Below, piece by piece: positions 38,762 to 47,703 of a DNA stretch of 64,000 nt. The notes under the pieces are model-generated. The model saw nothing but the letters and a program-made list of their open reading frames with translations. It did not search any database and was not told where the DNA came from. This DNA is from Aromatoleum diolicum (GTDB taxonomy: Bacteria > Pseudomonadota > Gammaproteobacteria > Burkholderiales > Rhodocyclaceae). A program made the position numbers and the translations under genes. Within the stretch, counting starts at the first letter, position 1, and every line of letters begins with the position of its first letter. Location of the stretch: the NCBI RefSeq assembly GCF_012910955.1, contig NZ_WTVQ01000025.1, positions 1 through 64,000 of the forward strand. Direction: 5' to 3'.

Positions 38762-39061
38762 ATGACAGACCGCGCTCCTACCCCATCCCCCGCTGCCGAC
38801 ACGCTCGACGCGCTCCGCCTGGAAGTTGCAGCAATCATCGTCGAAGCCCTGAATCTGGACCTTGCCCCGGAATCGATCCCGGCTGACGACTCGCTGTTCG
38901 GCGAAGGACTCGGGCTGGATTCGATCGACATCCTCGAAGTCGCGCTGGTGGTGTCGAAACGCTACGGCTTCCAGCTGCGCGCCGACAACGAGGACAACGT
39001 CAAGATCTTCCGCTCGCTGCGCAGCCTGACCGAGTACATCGCCGCCCACCGCACGGCATGA
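38762..39061 (+). CDS. Acyl carrier protein of the aryl-polyene cluster
   Basis: 99 residues, carrier for the growing polyene chain. The phosphopantetheine Ser lies in EGLGLDSIDILEVAL (about residue 46-50), followed by a second acidic helix. Role corresponds to the ApeE/ApeF-type carriers. It is the only ACP in the cluster, where related clusters usually encode two. It overlaps the following membrane-protein gene by 4 bp, the first of a chain of coupled genes. Confidence 0.92.
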   Translation: MTDRAPTPSPAADTLDALRLEVAAIIVEALNLDLAPESIPADDSLFGEGLGLDSIDILEVALVVSKRYGFQLRADNEDNVKIFRSLRSLTEYIAAHRTA

Positions 39062-39738
39062 AACTGGATCTGGCGCAGGCCGGACGCGGACTGGCCATCG
39101 CCATTGCAGTCGTAGCCTGGGCGGTGGCGGCACATTACACCAGCGCGCTGGTCGACTCCTCGCACTGGGGCGCGGTGCTGGCAATGGCGCCGTTCGTCGC
39201 CGTGGCCGGGGCCTTCGCGTGGCGTTCGCCGCGGCGCCCGCTGATGCTCGGGCTGCTGGCGCTGGCGACGCTGGCACTCATTGCGATGTGGCCGACGCTC
39301 GCACGTAACGTTGGGTGGCTGTATTTCGTCCAGCACGTCGCGACGAACACTTTATTGTGCATTGGCTTTGGCCGCACGCTGCTCGGCACACGACAGCCGA
39401 TGTGCACGCAGATTGCTGCCGTCATCCATCGTGAGCTCAGCCCTGCGCTTGTTCGCTATACCCGCCATGTGACGCTGGCGTGGGCCGTGTTCTTTGCGCT
39501 GATGGTGACGATTTCCGTGCTGCTGTTCGCGTTCGGCTCCCTTACCGCATGGTCGACGTTTGCCAATCTGCTCACGCTGCCGCTGGTCGCACTGATGTTT
39601 GCCGCCGAATACGCAGTGCGGCTGTGGCTGCTGCCGGAGGACCGCAGCAGCATCCTTGACGCGATCCGTGCGTACCGGCATTCGGCGCCGGCCGCGTCGG
39701 TCACGCCCCCCCATTCGCCGACGCCGTACGATCAATGA
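39058..39738 (+). CDS. Aryl-polyene cluster membrane protein (COG4648-like)
   Basis: 226 residues with five to six membrane helices: about 10-27, 40-58, 63-80, 90-105, 137-158 and 160-185. Family features are FVQHVATNTLLCIGFGRTLLGTRQPMCTQIAAVIHRELSPALVRYTRHVTLAW. Such proteins are regularly found next to the ACP and ligase of aryl-polyene clusters, but their biochemical role is not established. It overlaps both neighbouring genes by 4 bp. Confidence 0.8.
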   Translation: MKLDLAQAGRGLAIAIAVVAWAVAAHYTSALVDSSHWGAVLAMAPFVAVAGAFAWRSPRRPLMLGLLALATLALIAMWPTLARNVGWLYFVQHVATNTLLCIGFGRTLLGTRQPMCTQIAAVIHRELSPALVRYTRHVTLAWAVFFALMVTISVLLFAFGSLTAWSTFANLLTLPLVALMFAAEYAVRLWLLPEDRSSILDAIRAYRHSAPAASVTPPHSPTPYDQ

Positions 39739-41087
39739 CCCCCCACACTTCCGCAGCGCTGCCGCTGCTGACCCATCGCACGCTGACCGCCACCGTCGCC
39801 TGGCGCGAGGGATGTCCCATTACTGTCGGACAATTTCTCGCCGACGTATATCGGCTTGTCCGTCTGTTGCCGGCCGGTGCTCATGTGTTGAATGTGTGCG
39901 CCGATCGCTATCGCTTTACCGTAGGGCTGGCGGCGAGCCTGGTCAGTGGCAAAGTTAGTCTGCTGCCGTCTACACACACGCCGGAAACGGTTCGACAGCT
40001 TGTCGCGTTCGCGCCCGACGCGTTCTGTCTGACGGACTCGCAACCGTGCGACATCGACCTCCCGCAGTGCCACTTCCCCGAGCTTCCGCCCGCCGAACAT
40101 GCGGGTGAAGTTCCGTTGATCGACGCCGACCAACTGGTCGCCTACGTGTTCACGTCCGGCTCCACCGGCAGCCCGGTGCCGCACCGCAAGACGTGGGGAG
40201 CACTGGTGCGCAACGTCGCCGCGGAGGCCGACCGACTGGGGCTGCACGCAAGCGACCCGTTCACGCTGGTCGGCACCGTTCCACCGCAGCACATGTACGG
40301 TTTCGAATCGACGGTGTTGCTGGCCTTGCAGGGTGGCGGTGCGATGTGGGCCGGACGACCATTTTACCCGGCGGATATCGCGGCGGCACTCGCTGCCCTG
40401 CCACGGCGGCGCGTGCTCGTATCGACGCCCTTCCACATCCGCGCACTGCTCGCGGCGGACCTCGCGCTGCCAGCCGCCGACCTCGTCGTATCGGCCACTG
40501 CGCCGCTGTCGGGCAATCTTGCGGTCGAGACCGAAGCGCGCATGCAGTGTCCGCTAATGGAAATCTACGGGTGTACCGAGACCGGCCAGACGGCGACCCG
40601 CCGCACCGCGCAGACCGCGGAATGGCAGCTGTTCCGCGACGTATGCCTGAGCGTCGAGGATGGAGAGGTGTGGGCGCATGGTGGACATGTCGAACAGCGC
40701 ACGATGCTCAGCGACATCATCGAACCGACGCAGGATGACCGCTTCCTGCTGCATGGGCGCTCGGCCGATCTGGTAAACATCGCGGGCAAGCGCAGTTCGC
40801 TCGGCTATCTCAATCATCAGCTCAATGCGATTCCCGGCGTGCTCGACGGCAGCTTCTTCATGCCCGACGACGAACAGGCCGACAGCGTGACCCGGCTCGT
40901 GGCGGTGGTCGTGGCGCCCGGGCTGGATCATGCCGCGCTGATGCGGGCGCTGCGCGCGCGCGTCGATCCCCTGTTCCTGCCGCGCCCGCTATTGTTCGCC
41001 GACGCTCTGCCGCGCAATGCGACCGGCAAGCTGCCGCGCGCGGCGCTCGAGGAGCTGCGTCGGCAGCTGGGTGGCGGATCGGCATGA
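39735..41087 (+). CDS. Acyl/aryl-activating AMP-ligase of the pigment cluster
   Basis: 450-residue member of the ANL superfamily, counterpart of ApeH. Visible motifs: nucleotide-binding loop FTSGSTGSPVPHRKTWGAL, the central aryl-binding region VSATAPLSGN, EIYGCTETGQTATRR, and the C-terminal catalytic Lys in RNATGKLPRAAL. Predicted to activate an aromatic acid (a hydroxybenzoate, given the XanB2 homologue at 52183-53226) and load it on the ACP. Substrate is inferred from context. Confidence 0.88.
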   Translation: MTPHTSAALPLLTHRTLTATVAWREGCPITVGQFLADVYRLVRLLPAGAHVLNVCADRYRFTVGLAASLVSGKVSLLPSTHTPETVRQLVAFAPDAFCLTDSQPCDIDLPQCHFPELPPAEHAGEVPLIDADQLVAYVFTSGSTGSPVPHRKTWGALVRNVAAEADRLGLHASDPFTLVGTVPPQHMYGFESTVLLALQGGGAMWAGRPFYPADIAAALAALPRRRVLVSTPFHIRALLAADLALPAADLVVSATAPLSGNLAVETEARMQCPLMEIYGCTETGQTATRRTAQTAEWQLFRDVCLSVEDGEVWAHGGHVEQRTMLSDIIEPTQDDRFLLHGRSADLVNIAGKRSSLGYLNHQLNAIPGVLDGSFFMPDDEQADSVTRLVAVVVAPGLDHAALMRALRARVDPLFLPRPLLFADALPRNATGKLPRAALEELRRQLGGGSA

Positions 41088-41386
41088 TTCACGAAACCAC
41101 ATTTACCGTAGCGCCAGATCACCCGGCCTTGGCCGGTCATTTTCCCGGCCAGCCGATCCTGCCGGGCGTGGTGTTGCTGGGCTGGGCCATGCAGACGCTG
41201 GGCGCGGCGCTCGAACGGGCGGTCCCGCCGTGCAATATCGGGTCGGCGAAATTCCTGCGCCCGGTAAAGCCCGGAACGGTGCTGCGCATCCGGCACACGC
41301 TGCAGTCCGGCGAGAGCTGGCGTTTCGACATTTTCGCCGGTGACGACACCGTTGCCTCGGGCACCTTGCGGGTTGGCGCGCCATGA
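41084..41386 (+). CDS. Hotdog-fold 3-hydroxyacyl-ACP dehydratase (ApeI-like)
   Basis: 100 residues, a single hotdog domain. The catalytic His lies in HFPGQPILPGVVLLGWAMQ, the FabZ/FabA-type motif; KFLRPVKPGTVL follows. It removes water from 3-hydroxyacyl intermediates to build the conjugated polyene. In the E. coli-type system the two dehydratases ApeI and ApeP form a heteromer; the second subunit here is encoded at 48498. Coupled to both neighbours by 4-bp overlaps. Confidence 0.9.
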   Translation: MIHETTFTVAPDHPALAGHFPGQPILPGVVLLGWAMQTLGAALERAVPPCNIGSAKFLRPVKPGTVLRIRHTLQSGESWRFDIFAGDDTVASGTLRVGAP

Positions 41387-42330
41387 GCGAAACGCCCGCA
41401 GCCAAGGCTCCGCGAACCGCCGGCGCCGAGTGGGCAACGCGGCCGGAACGCAGCAATCAGGCGACGCTGCGCCTGATGACATGGATTTCGCTGCGCCTCG
41501 GACGGCCCGCCGGGCGCGTCGTGCTGTGGCTGATCGCGGCCTATTTCCTGCTGTTCGCGCCGCCCGCGCGCCGTGCCTCGCGCGACTGGCTGACGCGCGT
41601 GCTCGGCCGTCCGCCAGCATGGCGCGAGCTGTTTCGCCATTTCTTCACCTTCGCTGCGACGATCCACGACCGCGTGTATCTGATCAACGAGCGTTTCGAT
41701 CTTTTCGATCTCCGAGTGCATGGCGGCGAGCTTATCCAGGACTGCGTCGCACGCGGTGAAGGGGTGTTCCTGATGGGCGCGCACATGGGCAGTTTCGAGG
41801 TCATGCGCGCAGTCGGCCGCCAGCAGCCCGGGATGCGCGTGGCGATGGTGATGTACGAGGACAACGCACGCAAGATCAACGAGACCCTCGCCGCGATCAA
41901 CCCCGCGGCACTCCAGGACATCATCCCGCTCGGCCGGATCGACTCGATGCTGAAGGTCAAGGAACGGCTCGAGGACGGTTCGCTGGTCGGCATGCTCGGT
42001 GACCGCAGCCTTGGTCAGGATGCCGCCCAGCCGGTGGAGTTTCTCGGTCAGCCGGCGAATTTTCCGCTCGGTCCCTGGCGCATGGCGGCGATGTTGAAGC
42101 GGCCGGTGATCCTGATGGTCGGACTGTACCGGGGTGGCAATCGCTACGACATCCACTTCGAACCACTGGCGGATTTTTCCGGCGTGTCACGTGAAAACCG
42201 AGGCCAGGTCCAGCGCGAGGCCGTCGAGCGCTACGCTGCGCGGCTGGCGCATTACGCGCGCCAAGCGCCTTTCAACTGGTTCAATTTTTTCGATTTCTGG
42301 CAAGGCGCGCGGCAACGCGACGTGCGCTGA
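41383..42330 (+). CDS. LpxL/HtrB-like lipid acyltransferase
   Basis: 315 residues, one N-terminal membrane helix (about 45-62). LpxL-family markers: RHFFTFAATIHDRVYLI, LMGAHMGSFEVMRAVGR (HxxxxE-type catalytic segment), GMLGDRSLGQDAAQPVEFLGQPANFPLGP. Probably transfers an acyl or polyene group to a lipid or glycolipid head, anchoring the pigment in the envelope. Counterparts occur in most aryl-polyene clusters. Confidence 0.85.
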   Translation: MSETPAAKAPRTAGAEWATRPERSNQATLRLMTWISLRLGRPAGRVVLWLIAAYFLLFAPPARRASRDWLTRVLGRPPAWRELFRHFFTFAATIHDRVYLINERFDLFDLRVHGGELIQDCVARGEGVFLMGAHMGSFEVMRAVGRQQPGMRVAMVMYEDNARKINETLAAINPAALQDIIPLGRIDSMLKVKERLEDGSLVGMLGDRSLGQDAAQPVEFLGQPANFPLGPWRMAAMLKRPVILMVGLYRGGNRYDIHFEPLADFSGVSRENRGQVQREAVERYAARLAHYARQAPFNWFNFFDFWQGARQRDVR

Positions 42331-42347
42331 GCCTTCGGGAGCCGTCT

Positions 42348-42950
42348 GTGCCGAACGCCGGAGTTTTCCGCCTGTTGTCGATCGCCCTGCTCGCGGCCGC
42401 GGGACTGCTGCACGGCGGATTCACTGCCGCTGCCGAGGATTGGAGCCTCGAGCGCCTGATGCAGACACTGGGCAAGCAGAGCAGTGGACAGGCGACGTTT
42501 TCCGAGCGCAAGTATCTCGCGGTCCTCGACCAGCCGGTGGAATCCTCGGGCGAATTGCGCTTTCGCGCCCCGGACCGGCTGGAGAAGATCACCCTGAAAC
42601 CGCGCCCCGAGTCGCTGGTACTCGAAGGCAACACGCTGACGGTGACGCGCGGCAAGAAGCAACTGGTGCTGCGCCTGTCGGACTACGGCGAGGTCGCGGC
42701 CTTCATCGACAGCATCCGCGCCACGCTTGCCGGCGACCGCGCGACACTCGAACGCACCTACGGACTGCATCTGTCCGGCAGCGCAGAACGTTGGACGCTG
42801 ACGCTGCTGCCGCGCGACCCCCGCATGGCTGAAGTGGTGCTCAAGATCAGCATTGCGGGGACACGTGGTCAATTGCGCCAGATCGAGATCCTGCAAGCCG
42901 ACGGCGACCGTTCGGTCATGGAGATCCTTGCGATGGGCGCGACGCGGTGA
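42348..42950 (+). CDS. LolA-like periplasmic carrier of the pigment cluster
   Basis: 200 residues with a signal peptide (residues 1-28, cleavage near TAAA-EDW). The mature part has the half-barrel pattern of LolA (ATFSERKYLAVLDQPVESSGELRFRAPDRLEK, PRDPRMAEVVLKISIAGTRGQLRQIEI). It may shuttle the lipid-linked pigment across the periplasm. Starts with GTG at 42348; its stop overlaps the GTG start of the exporter gene. Confidence 0.84.
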   Translation: MPNAGVFRLLSIALLAAAGLLHGGFTAAAEDWSLERLMQTLGKQSSGQATFSERKYLAVLDQPVESSGELRFRAPDRLEKITLKPRPESLVLEGNTLTVTRGKKQLVLRLSDYGEVAAFIDSIRATLAGDRATLERTYGLHLSGSAERWTLTLLPRDPRMAEVVLKISIAGTRGQLRQIEILQADGDRSVMEILAMGATR

Positions 42951-45337
42951 CACGACGTTTCGTGCCGGCACTGCTGGTCTGGCTCGCCTTCGTCGCGGCT
43001 TGCATCGGCATCATCAGCCAGACGCGCTTCACCACCGACCTTTCCGCCTTCCTGCCCGCATCGCCCACTGCGGAGCAACAGGTGCTGGTCGATCAGTTGC
43101 GCGACGGCATGGTGTCGCGCCTGCTGCTGGTCGGCATCGAAGGTGGCGACGCGAAAACGCGTGCGGAAGTTTCCCGCAGCGTGGCGCACACCTTACGCGC
43201 GGATCCCGCCTTCGGTGTAGTCGCCAATGGTGAGCCGATCCACCGCGAACGTGATCAGGTGCTGCTGTTCCAGCACCGCTACCTGCTGAGTCCCGCGGTC
43301 ACCCCCGAGCGCTTCACCGCGGACGGTCTGCAGACAGCGATCGGCGAATCCATCGACCTGCTCGCGTCACCGATCGGCATGCTGACCAAATCGCTGTTGC
43401 CGCGCGACCCGACGGGCGAGATGATGCAGTTGCTCGAACGCCTCGATGGCGGCAACCGGCCGGCAATGTCCGAGGGCGTGTGGGCGTCGCGCGACGGACA
43501 ACGCGCATTGTTGCTGGCACAAACGCGCGCCGCGGGCTCCGACCTCGACAACCAGCAAGCCGCCATCGCCAACCTGCGCGGAGCCTTCGCCGCCGCCGTC
43601 GCCAATAGTCAGGCGTCCGCCGCGGAAGTGAAACTGTTGATTTCCGGCCCGGGTGTGTTCGCGGTCGCGTCGCGCGCCACGATCAAGGACGAGGTGCTGC
43701 GCCTGGTGTTGATTTCGACGGCGCTGATCGTTGCGCTGCTGCTGTTCATCTACCGCTCGCCCGTCGCGCTGATGCTCGGTTTGCTGCCGGTGGTGTCCGG
43801 CGAACTCGCCGGTGTTGTCGCGGTCAGTCTCGGTTTCGGCATGGTGCACGGCATCACGCTGGGTTTCGGCACCACACTGATCGGCGAAGCGGTCGATTAC
43901 GCCATCTATCTCTTCGTGCAATCGGGCGATACGAACGATCAAGCGGCGGGCGATCCAGGAAAGCAGCGCGCCTTCTGGGCCACCATCTGGCTCGGCGTGC
44001 TGACTTCGATCTGCGGCTTCGCGGCCCTGATTTTTGCGGGCTTTCCCGGCCTTGCGCAACTCGGTCTGTATTCCATCGCCGGCCTGACGGCCGCGGCGCT
44101 GACGACGCGCTTTATCCTGCCGCACCTGCTGCCTGCCGGTTTCGCTGTCCGCGATGTCAGCCCGTTCGGTGTGCGGCTGCAAGGCTTCGTTGCCGTGGCG
44201 CATCGACTACGCTGGGGTCTGCTCGCACTCGCCGTGCTCGCCGCCGGTGTCATCCATGTGAATCGCGACCGCGTGTGGAACCACGAACTCTCGGCGCTGA
44301 GCCCGGTATCCGCCGCCGATCAGGCGCTCGATCTCGCGTTGCGCAGTGATCTCGGGGCGCCCGACGTGCGCTACATGATCGTGGTGCGCGGCGCCGATCC
44401 CGAAGCCGCGCTGCGGGCAGCCGAAACCGTCGGCGAACATCTGCAGCCCCTGGTCGACACGGGGGCCATCGGCGGCTTCGAGAGTGCCGCCCACTATCTG
44501 CCCTCGCAGTCCCGTCAACTCGCACGTCGGGCAAGTCTGCCGGAAGGGGTTGAGCTCGCGAACCGCCTGCGCACTGCCACGGCCGACCTCCCCCTGCCAG
44601 CCGAGCGCCTGGCCCCCTTCCTCGCCGACGTCGCCACCGCCCGCGAACGCGCGCCCCTGACGCGAGCCGACCTAGACGGCACCAGTTTCGCGATGGCAGT
44701 GGATTCGCTGTTGATCCGGCAGGGCGATCACTGGACCGCCCTGCTCCCGCTACGTGCTCCGGTAACGGGCCCGCACGCGCATGAAGTCGATGCCGCACAG
44801 GTGCGAGCAGCACTGGCCCAGGTCACCGGCACCGAGGCGCTGTTCATCGACATGAAGGGCGAATCCGACGCGCTCTACGGCGGCTATCTGCGCGAGGCAG
44901 TGCTGCTGTCGCTGGCCGGCGTCGCCGCCATCGTCGTCTTGCTGGCCTTCACGCTGCGCTCGCCGCGGCGCGTCCTGCGAGTCCTGATGCCGCTCGCTGC
45001 AGCAGTACTGGTAGTCGTCGCCGGCCTCGTCCTTGCCGGCGTGGCGCTGACGATCCTGCATCTGGTCGGTCTGCTGCTGATTGTCGCGGTAGGATCCAAC
45101 TATGCGCTGTTCTTCGATCAGGACAACGGCGCCGACGGCCCCGCACCGCGTACGCTGGCCTCGATGCTGTTCGCCAACCTGACGACGGTCACCGGCTTCG
45201 GCGTGCTGGCGTTCTCGTCGGTTCCCGTGCTGCAGGCGATCGGCGGCACGGTCGGACCCGGCGCGATCCTCGCCCTGCTTTTCGCCGCTACCCTCGCACG
45301 GCCCTCATGCCCCGCCGCTGGCAACCCACTCCGCTGA
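42947..45337 (+). CDS. MMPL/RND-family exporter
   Basis: 796 residues with about 12 membrane helices arranged as two 6-helix halves (for example 255-400 and 635-790), each preceded by a large periplasmic loop. Sequence markers: TTDLSAFLPASPT after helix 1, and GTTLIGEAVDYAIYLFVQSG in the first half. It is predicted to move the lipid-linked aryl polyene across the inner membrane. GTG start at 42947 overlapping the LolA-like stop. The following deacetylase gene starts 31 bp before its end. Confidence 0.88.
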   Translation: MTRRFVPALLVWLAFVAACIGIISQTRFTTDLSAFLPASPTAEQQVLVDQLRDGMVSRLLLVGIEGGDAKTRAEVSRSVAHTLRADPAFGVVANGEPIHRERDQVLLFQHRYLLSPAVTPERFTADGLQTAIGESIDLLASPIGMLTKSLLPRDPTGEMMQLLERLDGGNRPAMSEGVWASRDGQRALLLAQTRAAGSDLDNQQAAIANLRGAFAAAVANSQASAAEVKLLISGPGVFAVASRATIKDEVLRLVLISTALIVALLLFIYRSPVALMLGLLPVVSGELAGVVAVSLGFGMVHGITLGFGTTLIGEAVDYAIYLFVQSGDTNDQAAGDPGKQRAFWATIWLGVLTSICGFAALIFAGFPGLAQLGLYSIAGLTAAALTTRFILPHLLPAGFAVRDVSPFGVRLQGFVAVAHRLRWGLLALAVLAAGVIHVNRDRVWNHELSALSPVSAADQALDLALRSDLGAPDVRYMIVVRGADPEAALRAAETVGEHLQPLVDTGAIGGFESAAHYLPSQSRQLARRASLPEGVELANRLRTATADLPLPAERLAPFLADVATARERAPLTRADLDGTSFAMAVDSLLIRQGDHWTALLPLRAPVTGPHAHEVDAAQVRAALAQVTGTEALFIDMKGESDALYGGYLREAVLLSLAGVAAIVVLLAFTLRSPRRVLRVLMPLAAAVLVVVAGLVLAGVALTILHLVGLLLIVAVGSNYALFFDQDNGADGPAPRTLASMLFANLTTVTGFGVLAFSSVPVLQAIGGTVGPGAILALLFAATLARPSCPAAGNPLR

Positions 45338-46107
45338 TCCGGCTCTCCGCCGCACTGCATGCCACTGCAGCAGCCGGCCTGCTGTTGCGCCCGGAGGCCT
45401 GGCCGTGGGCAGCGGGCGCCCTTGTCGCCAACCACGGCCTCCTTACCGCGGCCGGCTTGTGGCCGCGCAGCCGCCTGCTGGGTCCGAACTGGACACACCT
45501 GCCGGCCGACGCCGCTGCGCGCGGCGAGATCGCACTGACCATTGACGACGGCCCCGATCCGGAGGTCACGCCACGGGTACTCGACCTGCTCGACCGGCAC
45601 GGTGTGCAAGCGACTTTCTTCGTCATCGGTCGCCTTGTGCGCCAACACCCGGCGCTGAGCCGCGAAATCATCGCGCGCGGCCACACGGTCGAGAACCACA
45701 GCGAACATCACCTGAAAACCTTCTCGTTGCACGGCCCGCGCTGGCTTGCCCACGAAGTCCGCGCCGCGCAGGACACGATCGCCGAGGTCTGCGGCGCGAC
45801 ACCGCGCTTCTTCCGCGCGCCCGCCGGACTGCGCACTCCCTTCCTCGAACCTGTGCTGGCACGACTGGACCTACAGCTCGCCGCCTGGTCCCGCCGCGCT
45901 TACGACACACGCAACGGCAACGCGCAGGCAGTGGGCGACCGGCTGTTGCGCGGGCTGGCCGGCGGCGACATCCTGCTGCTGCATGACGGCAACGCGGCAC
46001 GCACCCCGCGAGGCACCGCAGTCATCCTCGAAACCTTGCCGCGCCTGCTCGCGCACTGCGCCGATGCGGGCCTGAAACCTGTCACCCTGCAGTCTGCGAT
46101 CCGATGA
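45307..46107 (+). CDS. Polysaccharide deacetylase (NodB) family protein
   Basis: 266 residues. An N-terminal hydrophobic region (about 12-52) may anchor the protein. The NodB domain keeps all metal and catalytic motifs: TIDDGPDPEVTP (Asp pair), HTVENHSEHH (HSxxH metal site), FRAPAG (motif 3 Arg) and ILLLHDG (motif 5). Predicted zinc-dependent deacetylase acting on a sugar, perhaps the one added by the cluster's glycosyltransferase. Overlaps the exporter gene by 31 bp and the methyltransferase remnant by 4 bp. Confidence 0.86.
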   Translation: MPRRWQPTPLIRLSAALHATAAAGLLLRPEAWPWAAGALVANHGLLTAAGLWPRSRLLGPNWTHLPADAAARGEIALTIDDGPDPEVTPRVLDLLDRHGVQATFFVIGRLVRQHPALSREIIARGHTVENHSEHHLKTFSLHGPRWLAHEVRAAQDTIAEVCGATPRFFRAPAGLRTPFLEPVLARLDLQLAAWSRRAYDTRNGNAQAVGDRLLRGLAGGDILLLHDGNAARTPRGTAVILETLPRLLAHCADAGLKPVTLQSAIR

Positions 46108-46352
46108 GCGATCCATTCTTGCGCACCCTGGCCTCCAGTGCGGCGGCGCGCGGGCCAAGGTTCCGCCTCTCGGCGTCGGTCGACCTCGCGGTCTGCATCG
46201 TCCGCGGCCAGCGCATGCCGCGAATCCATGGCCGGCCGCTGGTGGAGTGGATTACCCTGCTCGAAGGTCTTGGATTTTCGGTCGACAGCCACCCGATGAA
46301 CGGCGACAAGCCCTTTGCGAACGTGATGCTGCTCGCGCAGGTGCGCGATTGA
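46104..46352 (+). pseudogene. Truncated SAM-methyltransferase fragment (C-terminal end only)
   Basis: 82 codons. The sequence (GPRFRLSASVDLAVCIVRGQRMPRIHGRPLVEWITLLEGLGFSVDSHPMNGDKPFANVMLLAQV) resembles the C-terminal tail of class I methyltransferases in related pigment clusters, in which an RFRLS..V.....RG...P...CRPL.EW...LE..GF pattern is followed by FANVL..A. The SAM-binding domain (about 140 residues) is absent; the upstream DNA is fully used by the deacetylase. It still opens with ATG overlapping the deacetylase stop, so a short product is probably made. Function is likely lost. Confidence 0.6.
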
Positions 46353-46464
46353 CGCCAACGACAAAGCGGTCAAATTGAGGCCGCACCACTGTGCCTTTTC
46401 GGGACGTCCGGCACACGCCGATCCCCCTGACACAGACCAGACACGGCCGATTGATGCAATTTGC

Positions 46465-46470
46465 TAAAAT
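46465..46470 (+). promoter_or_regulatory. Possible internal -10 box before the ketosynthase gene
   Basis: TAAAAT at 46465-46470 in the 130-bp gap that breaks the otherwise tightly coupled pigment operon. No convincing -35. It might drive the second half of the operon separately. Confidence 0.35.
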
Positions 46471-46481
46471 GCCGTTCTTTC

Positions 46482-47696
46482 ATGAGTTTCCGAGGCTCTG
46501 TGACCCCGCTCCTGATCTCCCGCTACACCGCCACAACCTGCCTCGGCAGGGGGCTGGGGCCGCTACGAGAGGCCATGCTCGCTGGTCGGTCTGGCCTGAA
46601 GCCCTGTGATTTCGAGACCGTCGAGCTGAACACCTGGATCGGCGAGGTCGAGGGATGCGATGACGAGGCGCTGCCCGCGCGCCTGGGTGACTTTAACTGC
46701 CGCAACAATCGCCTCGCACAGATCGGACTTACGCAGGACGGCTTCGCCGACGCGGTGCGCGATACCGCGGAACGCCTTGGCAAGGACCGCATCGGCGTAT
46801 TCCTCGGCACCAGCACGTCGGGCATTCTCGAAACCGAACTGGCCTATCGGCGGCGCGACCCGGTGACGGGTGCCCTGCCTGGCGAATTCCACTACGCAGG
46901 CACCCACAATACCTACTCGGTGGCCGCCTTCGTGCAAGCCTGGTTCGGGCTCACCGGTCCTGCCGCCGTCGTTTCCTCCGCCTGCTCGTCAAGCGCCAAG
47001 GTATTTGCCTCAGCTGCCCGGATGATCGAAGCCGGGCTCATCGACGCCGCGCTGGTTGGCGGCGTGGACTCCCTGTGCCTGACGACACTGTACGGTTTCA
47101 ACTCGCTCGAACTCACCTCGTCGCAGGCCTGCCGCCCCTTCGACCGCGCGCGTGACGGGATCTCGATTGGCGAGGGGGCGGCATTTGCGCTGCTCGAGCG
47201 CACGCCGGACACGCCCCAAGCCTTGGACAATGGCGCCATCCTGCTGCTCGGTGTCGGCGAATCGAGCGATGCCTATCACATGTCGTCCCCGCATCCCGAG
47301 GGCCGCGGCGCACGCGCGGCGATGGAGGCGGCACTCGCCAGTGCCGGTCTGGGCACCGGCGATATCGACTACATCAATCTGCACGGCACGGCCACGCCGA
47401 ACAATGACGACGCCGAGGGCAAGGCGGTCAGCGGACTCTTCGGCGCGAGGACACCGTGCTGTTCGACCAAGGGTGCCACCGGCCACACGCTCGGCGCCGC
47501 CGGTGGCGTCGAGGCCGTCATCGCGGCACTGGCCCTGCGCGACGGCTTCCTGCCCGCAGGCGCAGGCACGCGCGACCCGGAACCTGGGCTCGACTATCTG
47601 CTCGCCACTCGCAGGCAGCCGGTACGCCGGGTACTTAGCAATTCATTCGGATTCGGCGGCACCAATTGCAGCCTGATCCTCGGCCGCCCAGGGTAA
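46482..47696 (+). CDS. Beta-ketoacyl-ACP synthase of the pigment cluster (ApeO-like)
   Basis: Elongating ketosynthase of a type II polyketide system. About 404 residues. Catalytic triad present: Cys in VVSSACSSSAKVFAS, His in YINLHGTATPNNDDAE, and Lys/His in STKGATGHTLGAAGG; a final SNSFGFGGTNCSLIL. Start is ATG at 46482 or GTG at 46500; the GTG has a GAGG upstream, so the shorter form (398 residues) is equally possible. Followed after 7 bp by a chain-length-factor-like partner. The cluster shows no second KS of the ApeR type. Confidence 0.9.
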   Translation: MSFRGSVTPLLISRYTATTCLGRGLGPLREAMLAGRSGLKPCDFETVELNTWIGEVEGCDDEALPARLGDFNCRNNRLAQIGLTQDGFADAVRDTAERLGKDRIGVFLGTSTSGILETELAYRRRDPVTGALPGEFHYAGTHNTYSVAAFVQAWFGLTGPAAVVSSACSSSAKVFASAARMIEAGLIDAALVGGVDSLCLTTLYGFNSLELTSSQACRPFDRARDGISIGEGAAFALLERTPDTPQALDNGAILLLGVGESSDAYHMSSPHPEGRGARAAMEAALASAGLGTGDIDYINLHGTATPNNDDAEGKAVSGLFGARTPCCSTKGATGHTLGAAGGVEAVIAALALRDGFLPAGAGTRDPEPGLDYLLATRRQPVRRVLSNSFGFGGTNCSLILGRPG

Positions 47697-47703
47697 TCCC
47701 GAC

